A DNA stretch of 64,000 bases from Paracoccus subflavus (GTDB lineage Bacteria; Pseudomonadota; Alphaproteobacteria; Rhodobacterales; Rhodobacteraceae): positions 1 to 64,000 of the forward strand of contig NZ_SISK01000007.1 of the NCBI RefSeq assembly GCF_004310345.1, read 5' to 3'. A program made the position numbers and the translations under genes. The notes under the pieces are model-generated. The model was not told the origin of the DNA. It did no database searches and saw only the letters and a program-made list of their open reading frames with translations. Below, piece after piece: positions 27,191 through 37,420 of this stretch; position 1 is the first letter of the stretch; every line of letters begins with the position of its first letter.

Positions 27191-28909
27191 ATGGCCCGCC
27201 ATCTGATTACCTCTGCCCTGCCCTATATCAATGGCATCAAGCATCTGGGGAACCTCGTGGGATCGCAACTGCCCGCCGATCTTTATGCCCGCTATCTTCG
27301 GGCGCGAGGGCATGAGGTGATGTTCATCTGCGCCACCGACGAACACGGAACCCCCGCCGAACTGGCCGCCGCCAAGACCGGCGAACCGGTCGCTGACTAC
27401 TGCGCGCGGATGCATGGGGTGCAGGCAGAGCTGGCGCGGGGCTTCGGCCTGTCTTTTGACCATTACGGCCGGTCGTCCAGCCCGCAGAACCGCGCGCTGA
27501 CCCAGCATTTCGCCGGCAAGCTGGCCGATAACGGCTATATCGCCGAGGTCAGCGAGAAGCAGGTCTATTCCATCGACGACGGTCGCTTCCTGCCCGACCG
27601 CTATATCGAGGGCACCTGCCCCAACTGCGGCTATGACAAGGCGCGCGGCGACCAGTGCGAGAACTGCACCAAACAGCTTGATCCAACCGACCTGATCGAC
27701 CCGCGCAGCGCCATCAGCGGCAGCACCAACCTGGAAGTGCGCGAGACCAAGCATCTGTATCTGCGCCAGTCCGCGCTGAAGAACCAGATCGCCGCCTGGA
27801 TCGACAGCAAGACCGACTGGCCGATCCTGACCACGTCCATCGCGAAGAAGTGGCTGAACGACGGCGAGGGCCTGCAGGACCGGGGCATCACCCGCGACCT
27901 GCACTGGGGCGTGCCCGTCCGGCGCGGCGACCAGCCCTGGCCGGGGATGGAGGGCAAGGTCTTCTATGTCTGGTTCGACGCCCCCATCGAATACATCGCC
28001 GCCACCGCCGAATGGGCCGACGCGCATGGCCAGCCCGACAGCGCATGGCGCCGCTGGTGGCGCCGCGACGAGGGGGCCGAGGACGTGACCTATACCCAGT
28101 TCATGGGCAAGGATAACGTCCCCTTCCACACCCTGTCCTTCCCGGCCACCCTGATCGGGTCGGGCGAGCCGTGGCGGATGGTCGATTACATCAAGTCCTT
28201 CAACTATCTGACCTATGACGGCGGTCAGTTTTCCACCAGCCAGGGGCGCGGCGTCTTCATGGACCATGCGCTGGAAATCCTGCCGGCCGATTACTGGCGG
28301 TGGTGGCTGCTGTCCCACGCGCCGGAATCGGGGGACAGCGAATTCACGTGGGAGAATTTCCAGCAATCTGTGAACAAGGATCTGGCCGACGTGCTGGGCA
28401 ACTTCGTCAGCCGCATCACCAAGTTCTGCCGCTCGAAATTCGGCGAGGCCGTCCCCGAGGGCGGCAGCTACGGGCCGGAGGAAACCGCACTGATCGACGC
28501 CCTGACGGCCCGCATCCGCGCCTATGAGGGTTTCATGGCCGCGACCGAGGTGCGCAAGGCCGCCTCCGAACTGCGCGCCATCTGGGTGCTGGGCAACGAA
28601 TACCTGCAATCCGCCGCGCCCTGGTCCACCGTCAAGACCGACCCCGACCGCGCCGCGATGCAGGTGCGCCTGGGCCTGAACCTGATCCGGCTTTATGCGG
28701 TGCTGTCGGCGCCCTTCATTCCCTTCGCCGCACAGGCAATGCTCGAGGCGATGAGGACGGACGACACCACATGGCCCGACAATGTGGATACCGCAATGAT
28801 CGCCCTGCCCGCTGGCCACGCGTTCCTGGTTCCCGATGTGCTGTTTGCCAAGATCACCGACGACCAGCGCGCCGAATGGGAAGGCCGTTTCAAGGGCGTG
28901 CGCCAGTGA
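27191..28909 (+). CDS. metG: Methionyl-tRNA synthetase
   Basis: 572 residues. Class I synthetase that charges tRNA-Met. The HIGH-like motif is HLG in [11 protein letters not shown], the zinc knuckle is C143-x2-C146 and C156-x2-C159, and the WFDAPIEYI and HTLSFPA regions are present. The KMSKS loop reads QFSTS (346-350), with Gln at the usual first Lys. No C-terminal beta-barrel dimer domain is present, as in many alphaproteobacteria. The stop overlaps the GTG of the arginase-family gene. Confidence 0.96.
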   Translation: MARHLITSALPYINGIKHLGNLVGSQLPADLYARYLRARGHEVMFICATDEHGTPAELAAAKTGEPVADYCARMHGVQAELARGFGLSFDHYGRSSSPQNRALTQHFAGKLADNGYIAEVSEKQVYSIDDGRFLPDRYIEGTCPNCGYDKARGDQCENCTKQLDPTDLIDPRSAISGSTNLEVRETKHLYLRQSALKNQIAAWIDSKTDWPILTTSIAKKWLNDGEGLQDRGITRDLHWGVPVRRGDQPWPGMEGKVFYVWFDAPIEYIAATAEWADAHGQPDSAWRRWWRRDEGAEDVTYTQFMGKDNVPFHTLSFPATLIGSGEPWRMVDYIKSFNYLTYDGGQFSTSQGRGVFMDHALEILPADYWRWWLLSHAPESGDSEFTWENFQQSVNKDLADVLGNFVSRITKFCRSKFGEAVPEGGSYGPEETALIDALTARIRAYEGFMAATEVRKAASELRAIWVLGNEYLQSAAPWSTVKTDPDRAAMQVRLGLNLIRLYAVLSAPFIPFAAQAMLEAMRTDDTTWPDNVDTAMIALPAGHAFLVPDVLFAKITDDQRAEWEGRFKGVRQ

Positions 28910-29826
28910 CCCATTGCATCCTGATCGGCGCGCCCATGGATGAGGGCCAGCGCCGCCCGGGCTGCCTGATGGGTCCGGCGGCCTATCGCGTGGCCGGGCT
29001 GGCACAGACGCTGGCCACCCTGAACCATTCGGTCGAGGATCGGGGCGACCTGTCCCCGCCCCCGGTGCCCGAAGCGGTCTGCGCCAACCCGGCCGTCCAC
29101 CACCTGCCCGAGATGCTGGCCTGGACCCGGGCGCTGCGCGAGGCGATGGCCGATGCCCTGCCGAACGGCCTGCCCATTGTCATGGGCGGAGATCATGCCC
29201 TGGCGCTTGGCACCGTGGCCGGGGCTGCGGTTCATGCCCACCGGCAAAAGCGCCCGCTGTTCATCCTGTGGCTGGATGCCCACAGCGACATCCATACCGT
29301 CGAAACCACCACCTCGGGCAACCTGCACGGCACGCCCATCGCCTATGCGCTGGGGCTGCCGGGCTTCGATCCGTTTCCGCCCTTTCCCCATCCGGTGCCG
29401 GGACAGAACATCTGCATGTTCGGCATCCGCAGCGTCGATCCGGCGGAACATGCCGCGATGCTGGACATCGACATCACCGTCAACGACATGCGCGTTCTGG
29501 ACGAACAGGGGATCGTCGCCCCCCTGCGGGCCTTTCTGGACCGGGTGCGGGCGGCGGACGGGATGCTGCACGTCTCGCTGGACGTGGACTTTCTGGACCC
29601 GTCCATCGCCCCTGCCGTGGGAACCACCGTTCCCGGCGGCACAACCTTCCGCGAGGCGCATCTGGTCATGGAGCTTCTGCACGAGTCCGGCCTGGTGACA
29701 TCGCTCGATCTGGTCGAGTTGAACCCCTTCCTGGACGAACGCGGCCGCACCGCCAAACTGATGGTGGATCTGGTGGGCAGCCTCATGGGCCGCAAGGTCT
29801 TCGACCGCCCGACCCGCAGCTTCTAG
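28906..29826 (+). CDS. Arginase/ureohydrolase family protein
   Basis: 306 residues. Two-manganese ureohydrolase fold. The metal-binding motifs are GGDHALALG (His97), DAHSDIHT (Asp124, His126, Asp128) and [17 protein letters not shown] supplies the substrate loop, and [14 protein letters not shown] is the C-terminal signature. It is most like arginase (arginine to ornithine and urea). The start is GTG 28906 overlapping the metG stop, so it depends on metG for translation. Confidence 0.9.
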   Translation: MTHCILIGAPMDEGQRRPGCLMGPAAYRVAGLAQTLATLNHSVEDRGDLSPPPVPEAVCANPAVHHLPEMLAWTRALREAMADALPNGLPIVMGGDHALALGTVAGAAVHAHRQKRPLFILWLDAHSDIHTVETTTSGNLHGTPIAYALGLPGFDPFPPFPHPVPGQNICMFGIRSVDPAEHAAMLDIDITVNDMRVLDEQGIVAPLRAFLDRVRAADGMLHVSLDVDFLDPSIAPAVGTTVPGGTTFREAHLVMELLHESGLVTSLDLVELNPFLDERGRTAKLMVDLVGSLMGRKVFDRPTRSF

Positions 29827-29881
29827 ACTGCAGCGCCCGCCCCTTGCCAATCCCCGCCCCGCCCGTTAGCGAAATCCGGGT

Positions 29882-29966
29882 GCGGGCGTGGCGGAATGGT
29901 AGACGCATGGGACTTAAACTCCCTGGAGCCTGGCTCGTGCGGGTTCAAGTCCCGCCGCCCGTACCA
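29882..29966 (+). tRNA. tRNA-Leu (anticodon UAA)
   Basis: 85 nt including an encoded CCA (29964-29966). Acceptor stem GCGGGCG pairs with CGCCCGT, with a G-U first pair. The anticodon arm GGGA-CTTAAAC-TCCC carries TAA. A long class II variable arm and GGTTCAAGT in the T-loop fit tRNA-Leu. Confidence 0.95.
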
Positions 29967-30001
29967 AGATCACGGCCCATATGCCGACCGCCAGCCCGAT
30001 C

Positions 30002-30040
30002 GGGACTGGCCGTTTCTGGACTGGCCGTTCGGGACTGGCA
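30002..30040. repeat. Short tandem repeat between two tRNA genes
   Basis: Two and a half copies of a 14-15 nt unit reading (G/T)GGACTGGCCGTT: 30002-30016, 30017-30030, and a partial copy at 30031-30040 that runs into the 3' end of the opposing tRNA-Thr gene. Just before it, CCCGATCGGG (29995-30004) is palindromic. No coding potential. Confidence 0.75.
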
Positions 30041-30041
30041 C

Positions 30042-30117
30042 TGGTGCCGGTGAAGGGACTCGAACCCCCGACCCCATCATTACGAATGACGTGCTCTACC
30101 AGCTGAGCTACACCGGC
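30042..30117 (-). tRNA. tRNA-Thr (anticodon CGU)
   Basis: 76 nt including encoded CCA. Acceptor stem GCCGGTG pairs with CACCGGC. The anticodon arm CGTCA-TTCGTAA-TGATG gives anticodon CGT, reading ACG. The D-arm TAGCTCAGCTGGTAGAGC and T-loop TTCGAGT are normal. Convergent with tRNA-Leu. Confidence 0.96.
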
Positions 30118-30156
30118 ATCTGGTGAGGCGCCCGATAGCAGGTTCGCCAGCAGGGG

Positions 30157-30189
30157 AAAAGGGGGCGCGACCTATTTTCTGCGCGCCCC
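30157..30189 (-). terminator. Intrinsic terminator after hemY
   Basis: On the minus strand GGGGCGCG (30189-30182), a 12-nt loop, CGCGCCCC (30169-30162), then CTTTT. A perfect 8-bp stem directly after the hemY stop. Confidence 0.82.
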
Positions 30190-30194
30190 TCGCA

Positions 30195-32006
30195 TTATCG
30201 CCGCTTTGCCGCCGGGGCGGTTGACTCGGTCCAGCCGGCATCCTCGGGCGGAAGGACATCGGGGCGGACCATCTCGGGTTCCAGCCTGGTTGCCGATACC
30301 GGCCGTGCGATGCCGTCGGGCTGCGGTGCCGGGGGTGCGGCCTGGGGGATTTCCGAGGCGGACACCGGATCGGCCTTCCGAAGATCGGGTTCAGGCGTGG
30401 TGATCGTGCTGACAGGTTCAACCGTCACATAATCCGTTTCCCGCGGCACCATGCCGGGGGCGACATCCGCGATCTCGACCCGGTGGGGCGGCGAGGCTGG
30501 CGCCGCCGGCTGGCCGACAGACCGTCGAGGGGCATCAACGCGGCCTGAATCCGACCTGACCACCGGCGGTTCGGGCATGATTACGGTGGCCTCGGTGGCC
30601 TCGGTCGGTGCCGGAGCGTGCGGCAGTGGCCCGATCAGCAGGGGCAGCATCTCGGCCCCCGAAGTCGCCATGATGGCAGGACCGCGCTGGTCGGGCTCGC
30701 GCCAGCTCAGCGTATCAAAGCCGCCGCAACTGTCGCAGGTGGGCGACCATTCGGCCATGACGTTATGGCACTTGTCGCAGACCCATTGCGGGCCGCGCGA
30801 TGCCGTCAGCGCCCGCGCCAGATAGCCGCGGACAACGCTGTCGTCCGCACCCTCGCCGCGTTCCACCGCCGCCATGATCGACAGCGTGCGCACCGTGGGA
30901 TGGGTTTCGGCCAGATTGCCCAAGGCGCGGCGTGCGCCAGGGAAATCCTCGGCCGCCAACAGCAGTTCGGCCCGCAGCAGGCGCGATTCCTCGTTGTCGG
31001 GATTTTTCGCGATAAGGCGCTCGAATCGGGACAGGCGGGCCGAGGGCGTCTCGTCGGGCACGATCTCGGCATAGGCCGCGGCGATGTCGGGATGGGGGCG
31101 CACCGACCAGGTCTTTTCCAGCACCCGCGACGCGTTGCGGAAATCCTTTTGCGCGACATAGCTGCGCGCGGCCAGGACCGCGGCCGGGATCAGGTCGGGC
31201 GAGGCCTTGGCCGCCGAAATGGCCGCCTCGCGCGCGCTGATGGAATTGCCTTGGGCCAGAACCTCGCTGGCCTCCTTCAACGCCAGCACCGCGTCGCGGC
31301 GGATATGCACGTCCTTGGGCAGCTCGCCCTGGCGGCGCTTTTCCCTGAGCAACTGCCGCGCGCCCTTCCAGTCGCCCTGCTTCATTTCCAGCGCCAGAAG
31401 CGTGTCCTGCAACTCGCGGTGGCGGGGCTTGAGGGCATAGGCCTTTTGCGCCAGCAGCAGCGCGGTCTGGGTATCGCCCGCATCCATACGCTGACGCATC
31501 AGCCCCCGGATGCCGACGAACCGGGTCCGGTCATCGTCCAGCAGCCTGCGATATACCTGTTCGGCCCGCGCCGCGTCGCCCGCCGTTTCTGCGGCCTGCG
31601 CGGACAGAAGGTTAGTGATATGCGGCATGTTCAGGTATTTTTCGGCCTTGGCCGCCTTGTCCTGCGCGAGCTTCCCCTCGCCCGAGGCGACGGCCAGCAT
31701 CCCCTCGCCCAAAGCGGTATAGCCCTTGCGTTCGCGCGATCGGGCGAAATAGCGGTCGATGGCCGTTTCATCGCCTGCCAGAAAGCGGACAAAGGCCAGA
31801 AACAGGCCCAGCAGCTTGAAGACCAGCCAGGCCAGCACCATCAGCACCACGAGCGCCACGACCGCCTTGACGGGGCTGAGGACGTATTCGACCCCCCCGT
31901 ATTCCAGGCGCAACACCTGTCCGGTTTCGGACAGCCGCATGGCGCCCAGCGAGATCACCAGAACGACGGCAAAGAAGAACAGGATTTTAAGCAGGGACAG
32001 AAACAT
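30195..32006 (-). CDS. hemY: HemY-like TPR membrane protein with zinc ribbon
   Basis: 603 residues. Two N-terminal membrane helices (about 4-22 and 45-76) and tetratricopeptide-like helices to about 400 (RAEQVYRRLLDDD, ARRALGNLAETHP). A four-cysteine zinc ribbon follows at C410/C413 and C424/C427, then a Pro-rich tail to the end. The family is named after E. coli HemY, a non-enzymatic protein of the haem gene cluster. It follows the Mic60 gene by 9 nt on the minus strand, in one unit with hemD. Confidence 0.88.
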   Translation of the reverse strand: MFLSLLKILFFFAVVLVISLGAMRLSETGQVLRLEYGGVEYVLSPVKAVVALVVLMVLAWLVFKLLGLFLAFVRFLAGDETAIDRYFARSRERKGYTALGEGMLAVASGEGKLAQDKAAKAEKYLNMPHITNLLSAQAAETAGDAARAEQVYRRLLDDDRTRFVGIRGLMRQRMDAGDTQTALLLAQKAYALKPRHRELQDTLLALEMKQGDWKGARQLLREKRRQGELPKDVHIRRDAVLALKEASEVLAQGNSISAREAAISAAKASPDLIPAAVLAARSYVAQKDFRNASRVLEKTWSVRPHPDIAAAYAEIVPDETPSARLSRFERLIAKNPDNEESRLLRAELLLAAEDFPGARRALGNLAETHPTVRTLSIMAAVERGEGADDSVVRGYLARALTASRGPQWVCDKCHNVMAEWSPTCDSCGGFDTLSWREPDQRGPAIMATSGAEMLPLLIGPLPHAPAPTEATEATVIMPEPPVVRSDSGRVDAPRRSVGQPAAPASPPHRVEIADVAPGMVPRETDYVTVEPVSTITTPEPDLRKADPVSASEIPQAAPPAPQPDGIARPVSATRLEPEMVRPDVLPPEDAGWTESTAPAAKRR

Positions 32007-32015
32007 CGCCGGACC

Positions 32016-33512
32016 TCAGTTCGAAGGGACCGACAGGTCGGACAACGCCGCCTGCGCATCACGATAGGCCGTTGCATCGGCCAGCCAGTCCGCCATGACG
32101 GGGGCAGCCCGCGCCGGTTCCGGCAAGACTTCCAGTTCGGCCACGGCATCGCCGATCCGGCCTGCCTCGACCGCCACGCCGGCCCGCGACAGGATTGCAT
32201 CAGGGTCGCTGCCCTCGCGCGGGGCGACCGACCGGGCGCCGGTCTGGGCGCGCAGGAAATTGGTGAAAAGGTTGCCGTTGCCCGCCGTGCTGTCCTGCCG
32301 CAGCGAGGCGCGCAGCGCGGCACGGGCAGCCTCGGGAAAACGGGCTTGCAGACTGTCCAGGCTGGGCACCTCTCGGGCCAGGGCCTCGGGGGTTTCCAGC
32401 CCGGCGCCTTCCAGCGTCTCGCGGGCCTCGTCGGGGGTCACGCCCCGGTCCAGCGCGGATTGCAGCGCGGTGACGGCGGCAACCGCCTCGGCGCGGCGGG
32501 TGCTTTCGGCGGCGGCCTGCTGCAACCGCTCGGCCTCGGCCTGGGCCTCGTTGATCTGCGCCTGCGCGGCCTGGGCGGCGGTCTGGATCTGCTGTTCCAG
32601 CGTGTCGGCCTGGCCGGCCAGGGTTTCGACCCGTTCGGCCAGGGCGGGGTCGATCTGGGGACGGTCCAGCAATTCCTGAATCCGTGCCGCCTGCTGTTCC
32701 ACCTGCTCGCGCAGGGCGGCGACCTCCTCGACCGAGACGGCGGGGGCCTCGGGGGCGGCGGTCACGGGTTCCGCCGGTACGGCCTCTCCGACCGGGGCCT
32801 CTCCGACCGGGGCGTCGGCAGTCGCGGCTTCGGCGGGTTCCGCCGGCATGGTCAATTCCTCGCGCAGCGCGGCGATCTGCTGGGCCACGACGGATTCGGC
32901 AGTGGATTGTGCCGTGGATTGGGCCGTGGCCTGGGCCGCTTCCTCGGCGACGCTGACGGCCTCGGCGCGAATCGCGTCGATATCCACCTCGGGCGCGGGG
33001 GCTACGGCTTCGGTCTCCTCCTGCGGCAGCCAGCCTGCGGGCAAGTTCGGCAGCGCCCAGATCGTGGCGGCCGATCCCAGCCCGGCCGCGACCACGCCAC
33101 CCAAGAACACCGGCCAGAATCCGGTCTTGCGCACTGCGGGAACAGCCGCCCCGGAGGGAGCAGGCGGCGCGGACGAGGGACGCGTTTCCGGCGTGTCGCG
33201 ATCAACCGTCGCGGCCTGGACATCCTGCGCCATTTCATCCTGCGCCCTGTCATCGGCGCGGGCATCGGAGACAGAAGCTCCAATCTTGCGGCGTGCCGGC
33301 GGGTTCTGCCCTGTTCCATCGCCCAGCAAGGTGGACTTGACGGGCGCGATCTCGCCCCCGGTCGCGGCTGCCGCGCGGCCATCGCCCGGCGGGATCGGCG
33401 CCGACGCGATCACACCCGGATCGGCCGCAGCCTTTCGGGCGGGCGAGGGTTGGGTCGGCTGGTCGGCGGTTTCGGCTTTTTCCGGGCTTTTGGTCTTGTC
33501 TGGCTTTTTCAC
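32016..33512 (-). CDS. Mic60/mitofilin-like inner-membrane protein (COG4223)
   Basis: 498 residues. A charged, disordered N-terminus (about 1-128) precedes a single membrane helix (about 130-150, [21 protein letters not shown]). A long Ala/Glu/Gln coiled-coil-like region (about 170-350) leads to a C-terminal mitofilin-type helical domain. Bacterial Mic60 shapes inner-membrane folds and interacts with outer-membrane assembly. It sits between hemD and hemY, the order used to identify alphaproteobacterial Mic60. The coding sequence contains two short in-frame tandem repeats. Confidence 0.87.
   Translation of the reverse strand: MKKPDKTKSPEKAETADQPTQPSPARKAAADPGVIASAPIPPGDGRAAAATGGEIAPVKSTLLGDGTGQNPPARRKIGASVSDARADDRAQDEMAQDVQAATVDRDTPETRPSSAPPAPSGAAVPAVRKTGFWPVFLGGVVAAGLGSAATIWALPNLPAGWLPQEETEAVAPAPEVDIDAIRAEAVSVAEEAAQATAQSTAQSTAESVVAQQIAALREELTMPAEPAEAATADAPVGEAPVGEAVPAEPVTAAPEAPAVSVEEVAALREQVEQQAARIQELLDRPQIDPALAERVETLAGQADTLEQQIQTAAQAAQAQINEAQAEAERLQQAAAESTRRAEAVAAVTALQSALDRGVTPDEARETLEGAGLETPEALAREVPSLDSLQARFPEAARAALRASLRQDSTAGNGNLFTNFLRAQTGARSVAPREGSDPDAILSRAGVAVEAGRIGDAVAELEVLPEPARAAPVMADWLADATAYRDAQAALSDLSVPSN
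32781..32810. repeat. 15-bp perfect tandem repeat inside the Mic60 gene
   Basis: GGCCTCTCCGACCGG occurs twice head to tail (32781-32795 and 32796-32810), giving the protein repeat APVGE twice. The unit is a multiple of three, so copy changes keep the frame. Confidence 0.9.
32902..32937. repeat. 12-bp imperfect tandem repeat inside the Mic60 gene
   Basis: Three 12-nt units, GTGGATTGTGCC, GTGGATTGGGCC and GTGGCCTGGGCC, encode AQST/AQAT-type repeats in the coiled-coil region. Neighbouring units differ by one to two bases. Confidence 0.85.
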
Positions 33513-33603
33513 GTCATGTCCCCGTCATCGCGGCCCGGTTCCGGCCGCGTCTTGGCCCCGCAGCCTAATCAGACGGGGGCCGCTTCTCAACCCGCCCTGC
33601 GCA

Positions 33604-34266
33604 TCATTGTTCCGCCACGGGCAGGCGGTTGATCGCCACAGCCATGGCGGCGACATCGGGGGCATCCGCGACCCCCTGCCCCGCCTTCGGCCCATGCCAG
33701 GCAGCCATGGCGGCGGGGCTGATCGCGACAGGCCACAGGGGTGCGCGCGCACCCGCCACCGCGTCCGCCACCAGCCTTGCGCTGCGGGGCGAGAACAGCG
33801 GCAGCACCACCGGGGCCCGGCCCACCAGAGTGCCCCGCGCTGCGGCGTTCAACGGTTGGGCCTGCTGGTCATAGACCACCATTCCCGGCACGGGCAGTGT
33901 GCGCGCCAGATGCCGCCCATGGGGATGGACCAGGGGAACCGGCGCCGCTGCGATCAACGGCAGCAGGCTTTCGGCACATCCGTCGCCCGTGCGCACGTCA
34001 AACCCTGCGGCCCGGGCGACCTCGGCCGTCCGCCGGCCCACGCAGATCGCCAGCCGGCCCCGCCCAGGCCCCGCCGCGGCGACCGCATGGGCCGAAGTGA
34101 AGACCAGCCCGGCCGCCCTGTGCAAGGCCGCGCCGTCGTGATCCACCGCCACGATCCGCAGGATGGGCGAGATCACCGCCCGCCAGTCCGGCAAAAGCGC
34201 CGCGAACCGGCGCGAATCCGCAGCGGGGCGGGTCAGCAGCAGAATCGGGCGCTTGGCGCTGGACAT
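33604..34266 (-). CDS. hemD: Uroporphyrinogen-III synthase
   Basis: 220 residues, near the usual length. Closes hydroxymethylbilane to uroporphyrinogen III in haem and B12 synthesis. The family diverges strongly; supporting features are the [17 protein letters not shown] start, VFTSAHAV, the central VYDQQAQP and [13 protein letters not shown] 34266 has AGGGG upstream at workable spacing. It is divergent from tsaD. hemC, a frequent neighbour, is not in this cluster. Confidence 0.85.
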   Translation of the reverse strand: MSSAKRPILLLTRPAADSRRFAALLPDWRAVISPILRIVAVDHDGAALHRAAGLVFTSAHAVAAAGPGRGRLAICVGRRTAEVARAAGFDVRTGDGCAESLLPLIAAAPVPLVHPHGRHLARTLPVPGMVVYDQQAQPLNAAARGTLVGRAPVVLPLFSPRSARLVADAVAGARAPLWPVAISPAAMAAWHGPKAGQGVADAPDVAAMAVAINRLPVAEQ

Positions 34267-34333
34267 TGGCAATTCCCCTGGCCGATGCTAAGGGCCACAA
34301 GGCGTAAGCGCCAATTCCTCGCCCGGCAAGACC

Positions 34334-35404
34334 ATGGACGACCAGCAGATTTTCCTTGGCATCGAGAGCAGTTGCGACGATACCGCCGCCGCCCTGGTGA
34401 CGGGCGACCGGCAGATACTCTCCTCGGTGGTCAGCGGCCAGACGGCGCTTCATGCCGATTTCGGGGGCGTGGTGCCGGAAATCGCCGCCCGCGCCCATGC
34501 CGAACGGCTGGATTTGGCCGTAGAACAGGCGCTGTCTCAGGCGGGTATCACCCTGCGCGATGTCACGGCGGTGGCGGTGACGGCAGGACCGGGGTTGATC
34601 GGCGGGGTGATGGCGGGCGTGATGTGCGCCAAGGGCATCGCCGCCGGGGCGGGCCTGCCGCTGATCGGTGTGAACCATCTGGCGGGCCACGCGCTGACAC
34701 CGCGCCTGACCGATGGGATCGGCTTTCCCTATCTGATGCTGCTGGTGTCGGGGGGACATTGCCAGTTTCTGCGCGTGGACGGGCCGCAGGACTTCACCCG
34801 CCTGGGCGGCACCATCGACGACGCGCCGGGCGAAGCCTTCGACAAGCTGGCCAAGCTCTTGGCCCTGCCCCAGCCCGGCGGACCATCCGTAGAGGCCGAG
34901 GCCGCAACCGGCGACCCCGACCGTTTTGCCTTGCCCCGCCCGCTGCTGGACCGGCCCGGCTGCGACATGTCGTTTTCGGGCCTCAAGACCGCCGCGCTGC
35001 GGTTGCGCGACGGCTTGATCGCGGATCAGGGCGGGCTGCGGCAAGGCGACCGCGCCGATCTCTGCGCCGCGTTCCAGCAGGCCGTGGCCGAGGTCCTGGC
35101 CGAGAAATCCCGCCGCGCCCTGGCCGCAAGCCCTGCCCCGGTTCTGGCCGTCGCCGGAGGCGTGGCCGCCAACGGCGCCATCCGCGCGGCGGTGGAGCAG
35201 GTGGCGCGGGATGCGGGGGTGCGGTTTCTGGCGCCCCCGCTGGCGCTGTGCACCGACAACGGCGCAATGATCGCCTGGGCGGGGGCGGAACGGTTCGCCC
35301 TGGGCCAATGGGACGGCCTGGATCTGGCCGCGCGGCCGCGCTGGCCGCTGGACCGCGTCGCCGCGCCGATGCTGGGCGGCGGCAAGAAGGGGGCCAAGGC
35401 ATGA
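34334..35404 (+). CDS. tsaD: tRNA threonylcarbamoyladenosine synthase subunit TsaD
   Basis: 356 residues. ASKHA-fold enzyme that, with TsaB and TsaE, places threonylcarbamoyl on A37 of ANN-decoding tRNAs. It begins [15 protein letters not shown]. The metal histidines lie in [17 protein letters not shown] and [10 protein letters not shown] follow, and [12 protein letters not shown] ends the active site. The stop overlaps gpsA (ATGA). The partner tsaB is found 8 kb downstream. Confidence 0.96.
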   Translation: MDDQQIFLGIESSCDDTAAALVTGDRQILSSVVSGQTALHADFGGVVPEIAARAHAERLDLAVEQALSQAGITLRDVTAVAVTAGPGLIGGVMAGVMCAKGIAAGAGLPLIGVNHLAGHALTPRLTDGIGFPYLMLLVSGGHCQFLRVDGPQDFTRLGGTIDDAPGEAFDKLAKLLALPQPGGPSVEAEAATGDPDRFALPRPLLDRPGCDMSFSGLKTAALRLRDGLIADQGGLRQGDRADLCAAFQQAVAEVLAEKSRRALAASPAPVLAVAGGVAANGAIRAAVEQVARDAGVRFLAPPLALCTDNGAMIAWAGAERFALGQWDGLDLAARPRWPLDRVAAPMLGGGKKGAKA

Positions 35405-36342
35405 GCGTGGCGATCCTGGGCGCGGGCGCCTTTGGCACCGCCTTGGCCGTTGCGCTGTCGGCCAACGGGCCGGTGACGCTGTGGGCGCGCGATGCGGCCT
35501 GGGGGCGCGACAATCCCCGTCTGCCGGGCGTCACCCTGCCCGATGCGATCCGCGTCACCGACGACCTGGGCAGCGCCACGCAGGCCGGGACGCTGCTGCT
35601 GGCCCTGCCCGCCCAGGCTCTGGGGGGGTTCCTGGCCGATCACGCCGCGCTTCTGGATGGCAAGCGGCTGGTCAGCACCGCCAAGGGCATCGACCTGACC
35701 CGGCTGACCGGACCCTCGACCCTGCTGTCCGAGGCCTGCCCGCAGGCCACCATCGCGGTTCTTACAGGCCCATCCTTTGCTGCGGACATCGCGCGGGGCC
35801 TGCCGACCGCCCTGACGCTGGCCTGCGCCGACCGCAAGGCCGGGCTGACCTTGCAGCACCAGCTTTCGACCCCGGTGCTGCGGCTTTACCTGTCGGGCGA
35901 CATCATCGGTGCGGAACTGGGCGGTGCGCTGAAAAACGTCATCGCCATCGCGGCAGGAGTGGTCATCGGCGCAGGCCTGGGCGACAGCGCCCGGGCCGCG
36001 ATCATCACCCGCGGCTTTGCGGAAATGACCCGACTTGCCATCCGCCTGGGTGCGCGATCCGGGACGCTTGCCGGACTGTCGGGACTGGGCGATCTGACCC
36101 TGACCTGCACATCCGCCCAGTCGCGCAACTTCCGGTTTGGCCAGGCGATCGGCGCCCGCCAGCCCTTCGACGCCGCCATCACGGTCGAGGGGGCGGCGAC
36201 GGCCCGCGCCGTCGCCGCCCTGTCCCGCAAACGCGGAGAGGACATGCCCATCGCCGCCATGGTCGCCCGGCTTGCCGAAAGCAGCATAAGCGTCGATGAC
36301 GCGATCCAGCACCTGATGACACGACCCCTGAAGGAGGAATGA
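35401..36342 (+). CDS. gpsA: Glycerol-3-phosphate dehydrogenase [NAD(P)+]
   Basis: 313 residues. Reduces dihydroxyacetone phosphate to sn-glycerol 3-phosphate for phospholipid synthesis. NAD motif [14 protein letters not shown] at residue 7, then [25 protein letters not shown], the catalytic Lys in [14 protein letters not shown], and [14 protein letters not shown]. Typical length. Overlaps tsaD and is followed at once by the YciI gene. Confidence 0.96.
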   Translation: MSVAILGAGAFGTALAVALSANGPVTLWARDAAWGRDNPRLPGVTLPDAIRVTDDLGSATQAGTLLLALPAQALGGFLADHAALLDGKRLVSTAKGIDLTRLTGPSTLLSEACPQATIAVLTGPSFAADIARGLPTALTLACADRKAGLTLQHQLSTPVLRLYLSGDIIGAELGGALKNVIAIAAGVVIGAGLGDSARAAIITRGFAEMTRLAIRLGARSGTLAGLSGLGDLTLTCTSAQSRNFRFGQAIGARQPFDAAITVEGAATARAVAALSRKRGEDMPIAAMVARLAESSISVDDAIQHLMTRPLKEE

Positions 36343-36614
36343 TGCCCCTGTTCGCCGTGATCTGCCGGGATAAGCCCGGCTTTCTGCAAACCCGCCTGGA
36401 CACCCGCGAGGCCCATCTGGGCTTCATCCGCGATACCGGCATCGTCCGCATGGCCGGTCCCCTAATCGAGAATGGCCAGATGTGCGGATCGCTGCTGATC
36501 CTCGAGGCCGGGGATCTTGCCGCCGCGCAGGAATGGGCAGCCAACGATCCTTACAAGTCGGCGGGCCTGTTCGACAGCGTCGAGGTCATCGAATGGAAAA
36601 AGGTGGTCGGCTGA
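36342..36614 (+). CDS. YciI-family protein
   Basis: 90 residues. Small ferredoxin-like fold protein of the YCII family with the conserved His in TREAHLGFI and Asp in ANDPYKSAGLF. Biochemistry is known for only a few members. ATG 36342 sits 4 nt after AGGAGG and in a TGATG overlap; ATG 36339 is possible. Overlaps the EVE gene downstream. Confidence 0.9.
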   Translation: MPLFAVICRDKPGFLQTRLDTREAHLGFIRDTGIVRMAGPLIENGQMCGSLLILEAGDLAAAQEWAANDPYKSAGLFDSVEVIEWKKVVG

Positions 36615-37027
36615 TGGCCTTCTGGCTGTTCAAGTCCGAACCCGACGTCTTCGGCTGGGACGACCTGGTTGCCCGCGGCGACGCGGGCGAGGAATGGGAC
36701 GGGGTGCGCAACTATCAGGCCCGCAACGTCATGCGCGCGATGAAGCGGGGCGACCGGGGCCTGTTCTATCATTCCAACATCGGCAAGGAGGCCGTCGGCA
36801 TCGTCGAGGTCATCGCCGAGGCCCATCCCGACAGCACGGCCGACGATCCGAAATGGGAATGCGTGAACATCAGGGCGGTCAAGCCGCTGCCCCGGCCGGT
36901 GTCACTGGACCGGGCCAAGGCGGAACCGGCCTTGCAGAACATGGTTCTGGTCAACAACTCGCGCCTGTCGGTTCAGCCGGTGAGCGAGGCCGAATGGGCC
37001 GCCATCATGGCGATGGCCGGGCTGTGA
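36614..37027 (+). CDS. EVE-domain protein
   Basis: 137 residues. Begins FWLFKSEPDVFGWDDL and includes WDGVRNYQARNVMRAM and GLFYHSNIG, the hallmarks of the EVE (PUA-like) domain related to human THYN1. EVE domains bind modified bases in DNA or RNA, and some sit in restriction-like defence systems. Here it is a stand-alone gene in a housekeeping operon, so a defence role is not implied. Confidence 0.92.
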   Translation: MAFWLFKSEPDVFGWDDLVARGDAGEEWDGVRNYQARNVMRAMKRGDRGLFYHSNIGKEAVGIVEVIAEAHPDSTADDPKWECVNIRAVKPLPRPVSLDRAKAEPALQNMVLVNNSRLSVQPVSEAEWAAIMAMAGL

Positions 37028-37152
37028 AGACCGGCCCGGTCTCATTCCCGGCCCCGGATCGCGGCGCGAATGCAAGGTGCCCCGGCATACCGCTTCATCT
37101 TGGCACGCCTCCGGGCTAGGGTCCGGGCCATATCAACCAGGGGATCTTGTTC

Positions 37153-37404
37153 ATGACCCAACGTCTGCATCTTGTCTTTGGCGGCGAACTGGTGGACCCG
37201 CAGGGCACCCAGTTCCGCGATACCAGGGCGATCCACATCGTCGGCATCTTTCCCGACTACCGGTCTGCCCACGACGCCTGGAAGGCCGAGGCCCAGCGCA
37301 CCGTGGACAGCGCCCATACCCGCTATTTCATCGCCCATCTGCACCGCCTGCGCGACGAGGAAACAGCCGCCAGCCCGACCGAGGAACTGGGCCTGGGGGG
37401 CTGA
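37153..37404 (+). CDS. DUF4170 protein
   Basis: 83 residues with RLHLVFGGELVDPQG, FRDTRAIHIVGIFPDY and HTRYFIAHLHRLRDE, the pattern of DUF4170. This small alphaproteobacterial family of unknown function is regularly encoded just before waaA and lpxK, as here. ATG 37153 is preferred; TTG 37147 is possible. Confidence 0.85.
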   Translation: MTQRLHLVFGGELVDPQGTQFRDTRAIHIVGIFPDYRSAHDAWKAEAQRTVDSAHTRYFIAHLHRLRDEETAASPTEELGLGG

Positions 37405-37420
37405 CCGGCGGGACAGGGGC

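Noticed and set aside
27015..27206. A 63-codon plus-strand ORF before metG
   Set aside because: It overlaps the metG start in another frame, has no ribosome site, and its sequence resembles no protein.
29882..30117. tRNA pair as an integration hot spot with an island
   Set aside because: No integrase, direct repeat of a tRNA end, or foreign gene lies on either side; flanking genes are core.
36614..37027. EVE-domain gene as part of a modified-base defence system
   Set aside because: Its neighbours are gpsA, YciI and lipid A genes; no nuclease or methyltransferase is near. Stand-alone EVE proteins are common housekeeping genes.
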